Shown here: positions 33,886 to 43,086 of the stretch, piece by piece
Position numbering within the stretch: position 1 is the first letter of the stretch
Layout of the letters: each line of letters starts with the position of its first letter
Assembly (NCBI RefSeq): GCF_050433445.1
Contig: NZ_JBNPXF010000020.1
Location: 1-64,000, forward strand
Origin: Kroppenstedtia sanguinis
GTDB lineage: Bacteria > Bacillota > Bacilli > Thermoactinomycetales > DSM-45169
Reading direction: 5' to 3'
DNA length: 64,000 nucleotides
Notes under the pieces: generated by a model
What the model was told of the DNA's origin: nothing
Seen by the model: only the letters and a program-made list of their open reading frames with translations
Databases searched by the model: none
Made by a program: the position numbers and the translations under genes

Positions 33886-33987
33886 TCTTCTCGATCGAGC
33901 TTGCACCTTGATTCAGATTTCAACGTCAAATACCTTTCCCGGATCTGGGAAACATAAGGGCATCCAAAGCTGTGGAAAGGTGATACC

Positions 33988-34254
33988 ATGGATGAAAATC
34001 AGGGACACTCGCCGATTCAGGCAGGAGACATCGTTTATGTAATGGTGCGAAATCCTCACGCGCAAGACGTGGCCAACATACAGGAAGCCGCAGTGGTTCG
34101 TGATCCAAAAGGAGCTGGCGATTTGAGCCTGTTCTTGTACGAAACCCACTACCCCATGAATGAAGAAATTGCGGTTTACCGTACGGAAGAAGAAGCCGAG
34201 CAGGCATATCAGTATTATTTCGGCTTCTCAGGAGAAGGGGACTCTCATGGTTAA
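33988..34254 (+). CDS. splA: Transcriptional regulator of the spore photoproduct lyase operon, SplA
   Basis: 88 residues, ATG 33988 after GGAAAGGTGA. SplA is the small negative regulator encoded before splB in Bacillus. Identified by DIVYVMVRNPHAQDVANIQEAAVV (residues about 14-37) and the LSLFLYETHYPMNEEIAVYRTEEEAE segment. No DNA-binding fold is obvious. The stop lies just inside the splB reading frame: the genes overlap by eight bases. I expect expression in the forespore (sigma-G), but the promoter is not clear to me. Confidence 0.88.
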   Translation: MDENQGHSPIQAGDIVYVMVRNPHAQDVANIQEAAVVRDPKGAGDLSLFLYETHYPMNEEIAVYRTEEEAEQAYQYYFGFSGEGDSHG

Positions 34255-35275
34255 GCCATTCCTGCCACAATTGGTATACATGGAGCCACGTGCCCTTGAA
34301 TATCCTCTCGGTCGGCGGCTAAACAAGAAATTTACAGACATGGGGATCGAGATCCGGGAAACCACGTCCCACAACCAGGTTCGCAACTTGCCTGGGGAAA
34401 ACGATTTCCAGAGGTACCGGGTAGCGAAATCCACACTGGTCGTGGGGGTCCGAAAAACCCTCAAATTCGACACCTCGAAACCTTCTGCAGAGTATGCGAT
34501 TCCCTTGGCGACGGGTTGTATGGGACACTGCCACTATTGTTACTTACAGACGACCATGGGGAGTAAACCTTACATCCGTACTTATGTGAACGTCGAGGAG
34601 ATTCTGGACGCCGCTGAAAAGTACATGCAGGAACGGGCTCCGGAAGTGACCCGGTTTGAAGCCTCCTGCACCTCGGACATCGTCGGAGTGGACCATCTCA
34701 CCCATTCGTTGAAACGGGCAATCGAGTACTTCGGGGAGTCGACAACCGGTCGGCTCCGCTTCGTGACCAAATTTGCCCATGTTGACCATCTTCTCGACGC
34801 CCGGCATCATGGAAAAACCCGTTTTCGATTCAGCATCAACGCCGATTACGTGATTAAATATCTGGAACCCGGCACCTCTTCTTTAAAAGATCGCTTCGCC
34901 GCCGCCGCCAAGGTGGCCCAAGCCGGTTACCCTCTGGGCTTTATCGTTGCCCCGATCTATTTGCACGAAGGGTGGCAAGAGGGGTATCGCCACATGTTCG
35001 AGAAACTGAAAGATTCATTGCCGGATGTCGCCAAAAAAGACCTGACTTTCGAGTTTATCCAGCATCGTTTTACCAAACCGGCCAAACGGACCATCCAAAA
35101 AAACTATCCCATGACCAAGCTGGAAATGGACGAAATGCGCCGCAAATGGAAATGGGGTCGCTATGGAATCGGGAAGTACGTTTACACTGATGAAGAGCAG
35201 GAGGACATCAAAACCCGATTGGGAACATATCTGGAGGAATATTTCCCGACTGCAACACTGGAATACTTTACTTGA
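34247..35275 (+). CDS. splB: Spore photoproduct lyase
   Basis: 342 residues from the ATG at 34247 (AGGAGAAGGGG upstream), the same length as the Bacillus enzyme. A radical-SAM enzyme that splits the spore photoproduct (5-thyminyl-5,6-dihydrothymine) during germination. The 4Fe-4S cluster motif TGCMGHCHYCYLQT gives Cys91, Cys95 and Cys98; the hydrogen-donor cysteine is Cys141 (FEASCTSDIVG). Start overlaps splA. It is the clearest sign in the window that the organism makes endospores. Confidence 0.97.
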   Translation: MVKPFLPQLVYMEPRALEYPLGRRLNKKFTDMGIEIRETTSHNQVRNLPGENDFQRYRVAKSTLVVGVRKTLKFDTSKPSAEYAIPLATGCMGHCHYCYLQTTMGSKPYIRTYVNVEEILDAAEKYMQERAPEVTRFEASCTSDIVGVDHLTHSLKRAIEYFGESTTGRLRFVTKFAHVDHLLDARHHGKTRFRFSINADYVIKYLEPGTSSLKDRFAAAAKVAQAGYPLGFIVAPIYLHEGWQEGYRHMFEKLKDSLPDVAKKDLTFEFIQHRFTKPAKRTIQKNYPMTKLEMDEMRRKWKWGRYGIGKYVYTDEEQEDIKTRLGTYLEEYFPTATLEYFT

Positions 35276-35282
35276 CTACGGA

Positions 35283-35320
35283 GGCCCTCCGATGTTTTTC
35301 CATTGAAAGGAGGGCCTTCT
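35283..35320 (+). terminator. Terminator of splAB
   Basis: GGCCCTCC/GGAGGGCC stem directly after splB, followed by TTCT; moderate. Confidence 0.6.
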
Positions 35321-35408
35321 CCGGGCTTGAAGCGGGAAATGATTATCAGATATACTTTGCGTGAATCAACCGGTTTGCAGACCGGAAAAATCGGTGGGGA
35401 GGCACATG

Positions 35409-35768
35409 ATGGAACAGGGGAACCATCCTCCGTCCGAGGAACGGAAATCTACATCGTCTATTGACCTGGACCCCAAAGTGTCGGCGGTATTAAGCTATTT
35501 GCTACTGTGGGTGAGCGGTCTCATCTTTTTACTCTTGGAGAAGGAGAACCGGTTTGTCCGGTTTCACGCAGCACAATCGATTGTCGTCTTTGGCTCCCTA
35601 ACGCTTTTAAAAATGGTGGTGGGAGTGATCCCGATTCTGGGAGATATGATTCAAGTTCTGATCTGGCCTGTCACGTTGGTTCTCTGGATCGTCTTGATGG
35701 TGAAAGCTTACCAAGAAGAGTGGTATCGTTTGCCGGTAGCAAGCGAAATTGCGGAGAAATTGTTGTAA
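35409..35768 (+). CDS. DUF4870-family membrane protein
   Basis: 119 residues from the ATG at 35409 (GGGGAGG six bases upstream; the ATG one codon earlier is too close). A charged N terminus (HPPSEERKSTSSIDLDPKV), then AVLSYLLLWVSGLIFLLLEKENRFVRFHA, the DUF4870/Tic20-like core, and two more hydrophobic segments ending VMLVMVKAYQEEWYRLP-like. Three to four helices in total. Function unknown in the family. Convergent with the chb operon, sharing a hairpin terminator. Confidence 0.8.
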   Translation: MEQGNHPPSEERKSTSSIDLDPKVSAVLSYLLLWVSGLIFLLLEKENRFVRFHAAQSIVVFGSLTLLKMVVGVIPILGDMIQVLIWPVTLVLWIVLMVKAYQEEWYRLPVASEIAEKLL

Positions 35769-35800
35769 TGAGAAGCCGTTTTTGCCCTTACAGGCGGAAA

Positions 35801-35835
35801 AAACACCCGCAACCTTCAATGAGGCGGGTGTTTTT
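35801..35835. terminator. Bidirectional terminator between the DUF4870 gene and the chb operon
   Basis: Stem AAACACCCGC/GCGGGTGTTT; T-run on both strands. Confidence 0.85.
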
Positions 35836-35865
35836 CGTGTGGATCGAACCTGGATGGATTTGGCT

Positions 35866-37203
35866 TTAGGCGGAAGCTCCCTCAGCTTTCTGAAAGAATT
35901 GCGGCAGATGATCTCGATGGGCTTCCAGCATCTCATCCAGGATCTTTTTGGCCAGAGTGTCTGAGGGAACCAGGGGATTGATCGTCATCGCCAGTAGCGC
36001 CTGATGATAGTCCCCGGTGACGGCAGCCTCGACCGTGACCCGTTCAAAGGATTTGATCTGTTGCACCAATCCATGAACCGCCACTGGCAGCTCACCGACC
36101 GTCAGGGGCCGAGGACCTTCCCGAGTGATGACACAGTTGACCTCTACAGCTGATTCAGGTGGGATCCCAGCGATGGTTCCGTTGTTTCGGACGTTGACTG
36201 GCTGAATGTCCCCTGTGTCGTTGTGGATGGAGTGGATCAAGCTACAAGCTGCATCACTGTAATAGGCACCCCCGCGTTTTTCCAGTTGGGGGGGTTTGAT
36301 GTTCAGGTCGGGATCTTTGTACAGTTCAAACAGATCCTGCTCCAACTGTTTCACCACTTCAGCCCGGGTTCCTTTTTCCTGGGCGGCTTCTTTTTCTTCT
36401 TTCAATATTTTGTCGGTCTGGTAGTAATAGCGGTGATAAGGGCAGGGAAGCAATCGCAGTCCTTTGATAAAATCGGCCTCCCAACCGAGATCGGCGATAT
36501 TTTCCATAGTGACGCCAGATTTTTCTCCACTGGTCAACGTCTCCAGCAGTCGGTCGGTGATCTTCTCGCCATCGAGATAGACGTTCAGACCGAACACCAT
36601 ATGGTTCAAACCGGCAAAATCGATCTGGACACGATCGGCCTCCACATCGAGGAGCTTGGCGACGCCCATGCGCATCCCGATGGGAACGTTACACAGACCA
36701 ACGACTTTTTGGATGTGGCTGTGGCGGAGGACGGCCTCAGTGACCATCCCGGCGGGATTGGAAAAGTTAATCATCCAAGCCTGGGGACATAGTTCCTCCA
36801 TCTCCCGGGCGATGTCGAGGATGACCGGGATTGTTCGAAGTGCTTTCATCAATCCGCCTGGGCCGTTGGTTTCCTGTCCGATCACGCCGTACTTCAGGGG
36901 GATCCGTTCATCCTTGATCCGAGCATCCAACAAGCCGACACGAATCTGTGTAGTGACGAAGTCTGCATCCTTCAACGCTTCCCGGCGATCCAGAGTGAGA
37001 TGGATCTGCATCGGAACTCCGGCTTTTTCTACCATTCGTCGGGCTAATGCCCCCACGGTGTTCAGTTTTTTCTCTCCTTCTGGAATGTCGACCAGCCACA
37101 GTTCCCGTACCGGCAGTTCATCATACCGTTTGATAAATCCCTCCACCAATTCGGGAGTGTAGCTGGAACCTCCGCCGATGGTGGCGATTTTCAATCCCTT
37201 CAT
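35866..37203 (-). CDS. chbF: 6-phospho-glycosidase of family GH4 (ChbF/LicH type)
   Basis: 445 residues. GH4 enzymes use NAD+ and a divalent metal to hydrolyse 6-phospho-glycosides through an oxidation-elimination mechanism. NAD site: KIATIGGGSSYTPELVEGF at the N terminus. Metal-binding and catalytic region: MINFSNPAGMVTEAVLR, VVGLCNVPIGM with the essential Cys, and GLNHMVFG with the His. Together with an acetyl-chitobiose deacetylase and a lactose/cellobiose-type PTS in the operon, the likely substrate is chitobiose-6-phosphate (after removal of an acetyl group); cellobiose-6-phosphate is the alternative. The ATG overlaps the chbA stop by 4 bases. Confidence 0.9.
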   Translation of the reverse strand: MKGLKIATIGGGSSYTPELVEGFIKRYDELPVRELWLVDIPEGEKKLNTVGALARRMVEKAGVPMQIHLTLDRREALKDADFVTTQIRVGLLDARIKDERIPLKYGVIGQETNGPGGLMKALRTIPVILDIAREMEELCPQAWMINFSNPAGMVTEAVLRHSHIQKVVGLCNVPIGMRMGVAKLLDVEADRVQIDFAGLNHMVFGLNVYLDGEKITDRLLETLTSGEKSGVTMENIADLGWEADFIKGLRLLPCPYHRYYYQTDKILKEEKEAAQEKGTRAEVVKQLEQDLFELYKDPDLNIKPPQLEKRGGAYYSDAACSLIHSIHNDTGDIQPVNVRNNGTIAGIPPESAVEVNCVITREGPRPLTVGELPVAVHGLVQQIKSFERVTVEAAVTGDYHQALLAMTINPLVPSDTLAKKILDEMLEAHRDHLPQFFQKAEGASA

Positions 37204-37532
37204 CTTTGGACACCTCCAGAAATATGAATTTCCTCATATAGATCGACAAATTCTACGGCGAGGTCCTTGATGGAAATGGCATTCATCAGATGATCCTGTG
37301 CATGTACCATCAATAAGGTGAGCGGTTGAGAATTTCCACCGGCTTCCTGCTGAATCAAAGTGGTCTGAATCCGGTGGGCTTTAATAATCTCTTCCCCAGC
37401 TTGATCCAGTTTGGCTCGTGCCTTGTCGAAGTCTCCTTTTTTTGCAAAGCTGATCGCTTCCATAGCGCAACTCCGTGCATTGCCTCCGTACAGGATCATT
37501 TCAAATACGGTTTCCTCTGAAGATGCATCCAT
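37200..37532 (-). CDS. chbA: PTS lactose/cellobiose-type IIA component
   Basis: 110 residues from the ATG at 37532 (AAGGGGAGAG upstream); a GTG seven codons earlier is possible. The all-helical trimeric IIA protein passes phosphate from HPr to IIB. The phosphorylated histidine is in LLMVHAQDHLMNA (about residue 80), and the N-terminal helix has FEMILYGGNARSCAMEAI. It lies fourth in the order chbB-chbC-chbG-chbA-chbF and is translationally coupled to chbF. Confidence 0.92.
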   Translation of the reverse strand: MDASSEETVFEMILYGGNARSCAMEAISFAKKGDFDKARAKLDQAGEEIIKAHRIQTTLIQQEAGGNSQPLTLLMVHAQDHLMNAISIKDLAVEFVDLYEEIHISGGVQR

Positions 37533-37554
37533 CGGCTCTCTCCCCTTATTCACA

Positions 37555-38301
37555 TCAGACTTTCCATTCTTTATATGAAATCAATTCCAACCTCTGTGTC
37601 CGGATCCAGTCTTTGATTTCAGGGTCAGTCAAGATGGCCAGCTCCTTTGCTCGTGGCAGGGTATAGGAGCTACCGGTTAGCAGCTCATAGTCGAGATAGG
37701 CGGGATGACACATGATTTCTGCTGTTTCAACGGCAGCCCCTTGTTCCAGGATCCGCAGTAGTCTAGCCTGTGTCACTCCCTCTCCGTAGAAATCAGCGAG
37801 GAATAGATCCGTCCCTTGGATCTCCCGGTTGCTCCTGTGCCGGGGATCGACTGAAATTTTACGAACCGGCAGGCGATACTTTTGGGCCAACTTCAAGACA
37901 ATGGGTGCCACCTTCTCGTGACTGTGGACGTGGTGGTGACTGTCGAGGTGAGTCGGTTCCAATCCCAGAGAGAAAAAGGCTTCCACCTGTCGGGTCAATT
38001 CCCGTTCGATGTGTTCCGGCTCAGCCACCTTCTCTAATTCCTTTCCGGATCGAAAGAGGCCCTGTGGATTTACCAACGAGGGCACATCCTCGCATAAAGG
38101 GGCGCCACAGGTTAAGACGAGGTGAATTCCCACGCCCAGATCCGGATGTGCCTTGGCCAGCGAGGCAGCATGTTCGGCCCCGGGCATATTGGTCATCAGC
38201 GTGGTGGAGGTGACTACCCCGTTTTTAAAACTTTCCAAAATCCCTAGATTGACTCCCTTGGAATAACCGAAGTCATCTGCGTTGATAATCAGTTGGGTCA
38301 T
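37555..38301 (-). CDS. chbG: ChbG/YdjC family carbohydrate deacetylase
   Basis: 248 residues from the ATG at 38301. YdjC-fold metal-dependent deacetylase; ChbG removes one acetyl group from diacetylchitobiose-6-phosphate so that ChbF can cleave it. Metal/catalytic motifs: LIINADDFGYSKGVNLGI at the N terminus and THLDSHHHVHSHEKV (about residues 116-130); later EIMCHPAYLDYELL. Its presence inside the PTS operon makes N,N'-diacetylchitobiose (from chitin) the most likely sugar, as in the chb operon of E. coli. Confidence 0.9.
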   Translation of the reverse strand: MTQLIINADDFGYSKGVNLGILESFKNGVVTSTTLMTNMPGAEHAASLAKAHPDLGVGIHLVLTCGAPLCEDVPSLVNPQGLFRSGKELEKVAEPEHIERELTRQVEAFFSLGLEPTHLDSHHHVHSHEKVAPIVLKLAQKYRLPVRKISVDPRHRSNREIQGTDLFLADFYGEGVTQARLLRILEQGAAVETAEIMCHPAYLDYELLTGSSYTLPRAKELAILTDPEIKDWIRTQRLELISYKEWKV

Positions 38302-38440
38302 AAGATTCCCACTTTCCAAGAGGTGTTGTTGATCGGAGAGGGTGGGGATGGATTGCCTACTCTGATGGTGAATTTCCGATCATCCTGAGATGCCTGCTGT
38401 GAAATTTGTTCCCTTGGGTGTCGACTCTTTCAACACGCTT

Positions 38441-39784
38441 CTATACGGCGGCTTGCTCGGCGGAGGACTCTGCTCCTTGCTCTTCCTTTAGTTTTTGTTT
38501 GTCCCAGATCCTTAGGAAAGGATAGTAGATGCCGATGGCGATGACAAAGTTGATAGCTTGCATGACGATGCCGGATATTTTCCCTCCCGTGGCCAAGTAA
38601 CCGCTGATCAGAGGCGGAGTCGTCCAGGGAACGGCTACACCACTGGGTTTGGCGACGAAGCCAGTAGACATGGCTACATAAGTGGTGATGGTTAGCACGA
38701 GGGGGATCAGCACAAAGGGAATGATCAACAAGGGATTCAACACAATCGGCATACCGAAGGTGATCGGCTCATTAATATTGAAGATCCCCGGCCCGATGGC
38801 CAGCCGGCCCAAGCTTTTCACCTGGGCACTCTTGGCCCGAAGGATCATGACCACTACCAAGGCGAGGGTGGCACCGGAGCCTCCAATATAGACCCAAAGA
38901 TCAAAAAATTGTTGCGTGATCACATTGGGCAATTCAGCGGAAGCATCTACCTGGAAGGCTTGACGGTTCTCATCCATGAGGGAAAGCCAGATCGGTCCCA
39001 TCACTCCGCCTACGATGGCTGCGCCATGCAAACCCGTAGACCAAAGCAGATGAACCAGCAGTACGGCAATCAGAGCTCCGATCAGACTGCCGCCTAGTAG
39101 CCCCAAGGGTTTGCTGAGAAGGGTGGAGATAATATTGTGAATACTTTCGAAAGAAGTGACTTCAATCAACAGGCGGACTGCCCACACTACTAAAATGACC
39201 ACCAGACCGGGAATCAGGGCGACAAAGGATTTGGCAACTGCCGGCGGGACCCCATCCGGTAATTTGATGATGATATTCTTCTGAATGATATAACGGTAGA
39301 TTTCTGTTGCGACCAGTCCCAGCACCATCGCCACAAACAATCCTTGGCTGCCCATCAACTGAACCGGGATCACTCCGGTAACATCGATGGCTTCCTTAGC
39401 CCCTTCCGGAGTGAAAGCCACCGTGTAGGGAGTGGCCAGCAAAAAGGCTGATACAGAAATAGCCCCTGCCGACACCGGATCGACGTTATATTTTTCCGCC
39501 AGCCGATAGGCGACTCCAAAGCTGACGATCAGTGCCATAATATCGAAGGTGGCACTCACCGGATACAACAGTTTGTCCTGCCACTGTTCCCCGAAAAATC
39601 CCGCCATAAATTCCGGGTAACCTGGGATCGGCAGGGCGGAGATCACCAAGAAGATGGATCCGATAATCAACAAAGGCATGGCCAGAATCAGTCCGTCACG
39701 AATCGCTTGCAAATGCTTCTGCTCGGCAATTCTTCCGGCAACAGGCATCACATGCTTTTCCAGAAAACCCACCAGACCTCCCAC
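38441..39784 (-). CDS. chbC: PTS lactose/cellobiose-type IIC permease
   Basis: 447 residues with about ten membrane segments. It starts LEKHVMPVAGRIAEQKHLQAIRDGL, the conserved N terminus of this IIC family, and carries the PxxxGxNE-like region GPGIFNINEPITFGMPIVLNP (about residues 320-340) with the sugar-binding Glu. C-terminal tail is Glu/Ala-rich (EEQGAESSAEQAAV). It imports and, with IIA/IIB, phosphorylates the disaccharide. A 139-bp gap separates it from chbG. Confidence 0.94.
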   Translation of the reverse strand: MGGLVGFLEKHVMPVAGRIAEQKHLQAIRDGLILAMPLLIIGSIFLVISALPIPGYPEFMAGFFGEQWQDKLLYPVSATFDIMALIVSFGVAYRLAEKYNVDPVSAGAISVSAFLLATPYTVAFTPEGAKEAIDVTGVIPVQLMGSQGLFVAMVLGLVATEIYRYIIQKNIIIKLPDGVPPAVAKSFVALIPGLVVILVVWAVRLLIEVTSFESIHNIISTLLSKPLGLLGGSLIGALIAVLLVHLLWSTGLHGAAIVGGVMGPIWLSLMDENRQAFQVDASAELPNVITQQFFDLWVYIGGSGATLALVVVMILRAKSAQVKSLGRLAIGPGIFNINEPITFGMPIVLNPLLIIPFVLIPLVLTITTYVAMSTGFVAKPSGVAVPWTTPPLISGYLATGGKISGIVMQAINFVIAIGIYYPFLRIWDKQKLKEEQGAESSAEQAAV

Positions 39785-39797
39785 AGAGAATCCCTCC

Positions 39798-40100
39798 TTA
39801 TTTCTTCAAGTTGATGGCAAACTCCAATACTTTTTTACCGTCCACTCTTCCGTAATCCACGGGATTGATGACTTCCACCGGAATCCCTTGTTGCTCTGCC
39901 GCCTTTTTTAACAGTGGCAGCTTATAGCGGATTTGAGGACCTACCAGCAATACGTTGGCCTCTGGGATATGCGTGTTTACTTCATCCGCTGAAACCGCCC
40001 ATATTTTGGCGTCCACCCCTTTCTCTTGGGCGGCTTGTTCCATCCGTGACACTAATAAGCTCGTCGACATTCCTGCTGCACAACATAACAAAATATTCAT
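39798..40100 (-). CDS. chbB: PTS lactose/cellobiose-type IIB component
   Basis: 100 residues, ATG 40100 after GGAGGAG. The phosphorylated cysteine is in NILLCCAAGMSTSLLVSRM (residues 2-20), and the rest (ALLVGPQIRYKLP-like VLLVGPQIRYKLPLLK) fits the IIB fold. First gene after the sigma-54 promoter; 13 bases separate it from chbC. Confidence 0.94.
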   Translation of the reverse strand: MNILLCCAAGMSTSLLVSRMEQAAQEKGVDAKIWAVSADEVNTHIPEANVLLVGPQIRYKLPLLKKAAEQQGIPVEVINPVDYGRVDGKKVLEFAINLKK

Positions 40101-40138
40101 TGAACACTCCTCCTTCTCCGATGTACCTCATTCTTAAC

Positions 40139-40154
40139 GCAAAAGATGTGCCAA
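40139..40154 (-). promoter_or_regulatory. Sigma-54 (-24/-12) promoter of the chb operon
   Basis: Minus strand reads TTGGCACATCTTTTGC: GG and GC separated by exactly ten bases, a full match to TGGCAC-N5-TTGC. It lies 38 bases before chbB and fits the sigma-54 activator encoded next to it. Confidence 0.88.
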
Positions 40155-40194
40155 TCTTTGTTGGAGCCTGTGGGAGGCTGATCGTTTTCCTACT

Positions 40195-40220
40195 GTGTCA
40201 TGCGTGTCATCAGTGTGTCG
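40195..40220 (-). promoter_or_regulatory. Possible activator-binding repeats upstream of the sigma-54 promoter
   Basis: Plus strand shows GTGTCA, GTGTCA and GTGTCG with starts at 40195, 40204 and 40215, i.e. one helical turn apart, about 45-65 bases upstream of the -24 element. A plausible enhancer for the LevR-type activator; direct evidence is lacking. Confidence 0.4.
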
Positions 40221-40245
40221 ATCAAGGGGGTTCCTGGTTTACACT

Positions 40246-42993
40246 CTATGAAGAAGTCCGTTTGGAAGAATCGAAAAAACTCATCATGTAGCAGATTTCA
40301 TCATCGGACAACTGAATGTCATAGGTGTCCTCCAATCTCTTTAACACGTCCCGTGTGGTTGTGTAGAGTGAGGGATTGGATCGGATGTATTTTTCCTTGT
40401 TTTTGAAGATCACCGATGAATCCCCGGCCAGCAGACGGTCCACCATACAACAGGCGTGGAGCACCATCCCGATCAGATCTTTGGTGGGGACGGAGATCTT
40501 CAGACGCTGTTGCAGTTCCTCAAAGCAACTCTTGAAATCCGGGACCACCTGACCTGGGTCAGCATGCAACAGATGGTGTTGCAGGGTGTCGGCCATTTTG
40601 TCATAAGCCTCTTCTGTGTCGATCAGGTGTTGAATCTGCTCAATCCCTTCATGGATCACCTCCTCCGCAGGAAATTGTCTGAGATCGATCTGAAAGAAAA
40701 AATCGCTTACAATGCACACTATGGGTCGGGATTGTTTCAGGTGCAAAATACTCTCTTCCAGCTCTTCTTGGTTGGCGCCATCCAAAGGAATTATCTCCAA
40801 TCCCGCGGGATCGAAGCTTAGATGTTGGGTCAACACCTTTTGAAGGGTGTGGGAGTCGATGGAATCCGCTGAACCCACTGTCACAATGGCCCGTTTGTTT
40901 CCTTTGTTACTCCCGTTTTTCGAAGAGGAGTCTGTTTCAAAAAGTGTGAGTTGTTTGATGTCATCCACCAACTGTTCCAGGGAATATCCGAGGATAGATT
41001 TTCTCGTCGCTTCCAATACGTGAGGGGTACTTACCATGGGGAGGGTTTGGATTGGAATTCCGAGCTCCCCTTCCAACATTTTGCCGAAGTTCATCAGCGA
41101 CCCCATATCCACCATCAACAACACGCCCCTGTGGGTGGCATATTTTTTTAGATGGGTTTTGGTTTGTTCATAGATTTCGATCGGATCCATATGAAGAGGC
41201 ATGTCGATTGCAGCGGGCCCTTCGGTACCTAACAGTTCCCGAGTGACCTCCGCCATTGCAGTTGCACCCCCGTTGCCGTGGCTGATCACCAGGATGTGTA
41301 CACTTTCCTCGGCTTCCTCCGCATCTGTCTCATCGAGCACAAAAAACATGGTAAGGAATCCGGCTTCATCGATGGGAACATCCATCCCCGTCTTTTCCTC
41401 AATCAATTTGATACAGTCTAGAGCCACGCTAAACTCATCTTTATACATTCGTCGTACGTGGTTGAGTTGCGGATTGATGATGGTTTTTCCGCTTTCGATC
41501 CGCTCAGTGGAAGTCTGGATATGCAACGCCAGCCCTTGCACCACCTTTTCACTCAAACGGGTGTCCAGCTGGGCTTCCGCATAGCGGACAATCTCATCTG
41601 TCAGTTTCATGATCCCAGGGGTGACCATCTTGGCCAGGTTACCTTCTCCCAGTTTCCGGTTCATCCTTTTGAAATATTGGGTAAAGTAGTTTTCGATATC
41701 GAGGGTCATCAGGGAGTTCAGTTCGTCCTCCTGGAGACCGCGTGATTTCAGTTCGTTATATCTTTTTTCAATCTTCTTATATACAGAGGAGGAAGGTTCC
41801 TCGGGTGTCACAGCAAAAAGCGTATCCGCCTGCTGGGGATGAAATAGATACAGACCGTCATGAAGGTCCACTGTTTTCCGGGATCCTTTGCTTAATAACA
41901 GCCCTTCTTTCGCACCGGGGGGCAGATCGGAGCTGTGGATCTGGACACGCTCTTTTTTGGCACTGACGAAATCGGCGTATACTTTGGCGCAGGTGAGTTG
42001 AATATCCGTTTTCAGCTGACCGATGTTGTTCAGACAGGGATAATGTAATAAGGCCCGAATCGTGTTAGGAGAGACATGGATCTCTTTTCCCAGGCGGATC
42101 GCCTCTTCCTTGAAAAAATGCAACACCAGTCGATACCGCTCCTCGATACTCCGTTCTCTCAGAGGAGGGATTCGAATCACCATGGGGATCCGTCTCTTAA
42201 ATGTCCGCAAGAGGCTGGAGTCGGAATCTTCAGTGGTAGCGGCGATCAGAAGTACCTGGGCCTTCCTCTCCGTTTCTGATTCCCCTAGACGGCGATAGAT
42301 CCCTTTATCGATCAACGTGAATAACATTTCCTGCCCTTCAGCGGGCAGACGGTGAACTTCATCTAAAAACAGAATTCCGCCATGAGCTTTTTCGATCATT
42401 CCTTTTTGTTCCCGGGCTCCGGTGAAAGCCCCCCGGTAAACGCCGAATAACTGACCCAGTAGCAACTGCGGATTGTTCGCGTAATCGGCGCAATTAAAGA
42501 TGATGAAGGGGGCATCATCCACCAGGCGATCCACTTCAATGGCGTAGCGGTGCAAACATTCTGCCAGCATCGATTTGCCGACACCGGTTTCACCCAATAG
42601 AAGGATGTGCATGCCGTGAGGTGGATAGAGAAGCGCTGCTTTCCCTTGTTGAATGACGTTTTTTAAACTGCCGTCCACGCCTAGCAATCGATCCAGGGTG
42701 GTCTGGGTTGGCGGGGAATACTCCTGCTCGATGGCAGTAAAAAGAACCGGTCTGCCAGCACTTTTGCCCACCTTTCCCTCCCGCCATAGTTGATTTAACA
42801 GACGACTGACATTGGCCCGGTCCAACCCTAGCAAATCAGCCAGTTCGCTGGCGCTGACCTCTGCGTTGGCTCCCAACTCATTCAATTTCCGCAAGATGAT
42901 TTCTTTCCTGCTCAGAGAAGTCTCCGTGGGTTCTTGATGATTGGACAGCTCTCTTCCCTCCTTCATGATCGCTATGGACAATTTCTCCATCAT
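40246..42993 (-). CDS. LevR-family sigma-54-dependent activator with PTS regulation domains
   Basis: 915 residues. Order: winged helix HTH (residues about 30-85, ASELADLLGLDRANVSRLL); AAA+ domain with GETGVGKSMLAE and the sigma-54-contact loop YRGAFTGAREQKG and FLDEVHRLP; PRD1 (about 460-570); a mannose-type EIIA domain with VHILVISHGNGGATAMAEVT (about 570-690); EIIB-like and PRD2 (805-905). PTS phosphorylation of the PRD and EII domains should tune its activity to sugar transport. It is upstream of, and on the same strand as, the chb operon, with the -24/-12 promoter between them. Start ATG follows AAGGGAG. Confidence 0.92.
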   Translation of the reverse strand: MMEKLSIAIMKEGRELSNHQEPTETSLSRKEIILRKLNELGANAEVSASELADLLGLDRANVSRLLNQLWREGKVGKSAGRPVLFTAIEQEYSPPTQTTLDRLLGVDGSLKNVIQQGKAALLYPPHGMHILLLGETGVGKSMLAECLHRYAIEVDRLVDDAPFIIFNCADYANNPQLLLGQLFGVYRGAFTGAREQKGMIEKAHGGILFLDEVHRLPAEGQEMLFTLIDKGIYRRLGESETERKAQVLLIAATTEDSDSSLLRTFKRRIPMVIRIPPLRERSIEERYRLVLHFFKEEAIRLGKEIHVSPNTIRALLHYPCLNNIGQLKTDIQLTCAKVYADFVSAKKERVQIHSSDLPPGAKEGLLLSKGSRKTVDLHDGLYLFHPQQADTLFAVTPEEPSSSVYKKIEKRYNELKSRGLQEDELNSLMTLDIENYFTQYFKRMNRKLGEGNLAKMVTPGIMKLTDEIVRYAEAQLDTRLSEKVVQGLALHIQTSTERIESGKTIINPQLNHVRRMYKDEFSVALDCIKLIEEKTGMDVPIDEAGFLTMFFVLDETDAEEAEESVHILVISHGNGGATAMAEVTRELLGTEGPAAIDMPLHMDPIEIYEQTKTHLKKYATHRGVLLMVDMGSLMNFGKMLEGELGIPIQTLPMVSTPHVLEATRKSILGYSLEQLVDDIKQLTLFETDSSSKNGSNKGNKRAIVTVGSADSIDSHTLQKVLTQHLSFDPAGLEIIPLDGANQEELEESILHLKQSRPIVCIVSDFFFQIDLRQFPAEEVIHEGIEQIQHLIDTEEAYDKMADTLQHHLLHADPGQVVPDFKSCFEELQQRLKISVPTKDLIGMVLHACCMVDRLLAGDSSVIFKNKEKYIRSNPSLYTTTRDVLKRLEDTYDIQLSDDEICYMMSFFDSSKRTSS

Positions 42994-43086
42994 CAGCTGA
43001 ACTCCCTTTTACCGAAAATACTTGGCTGGAGGAGATCCGGAGTTTCAGGGGGATCTCTGAAGTGAGATGAAGAAGGATTGGATACC

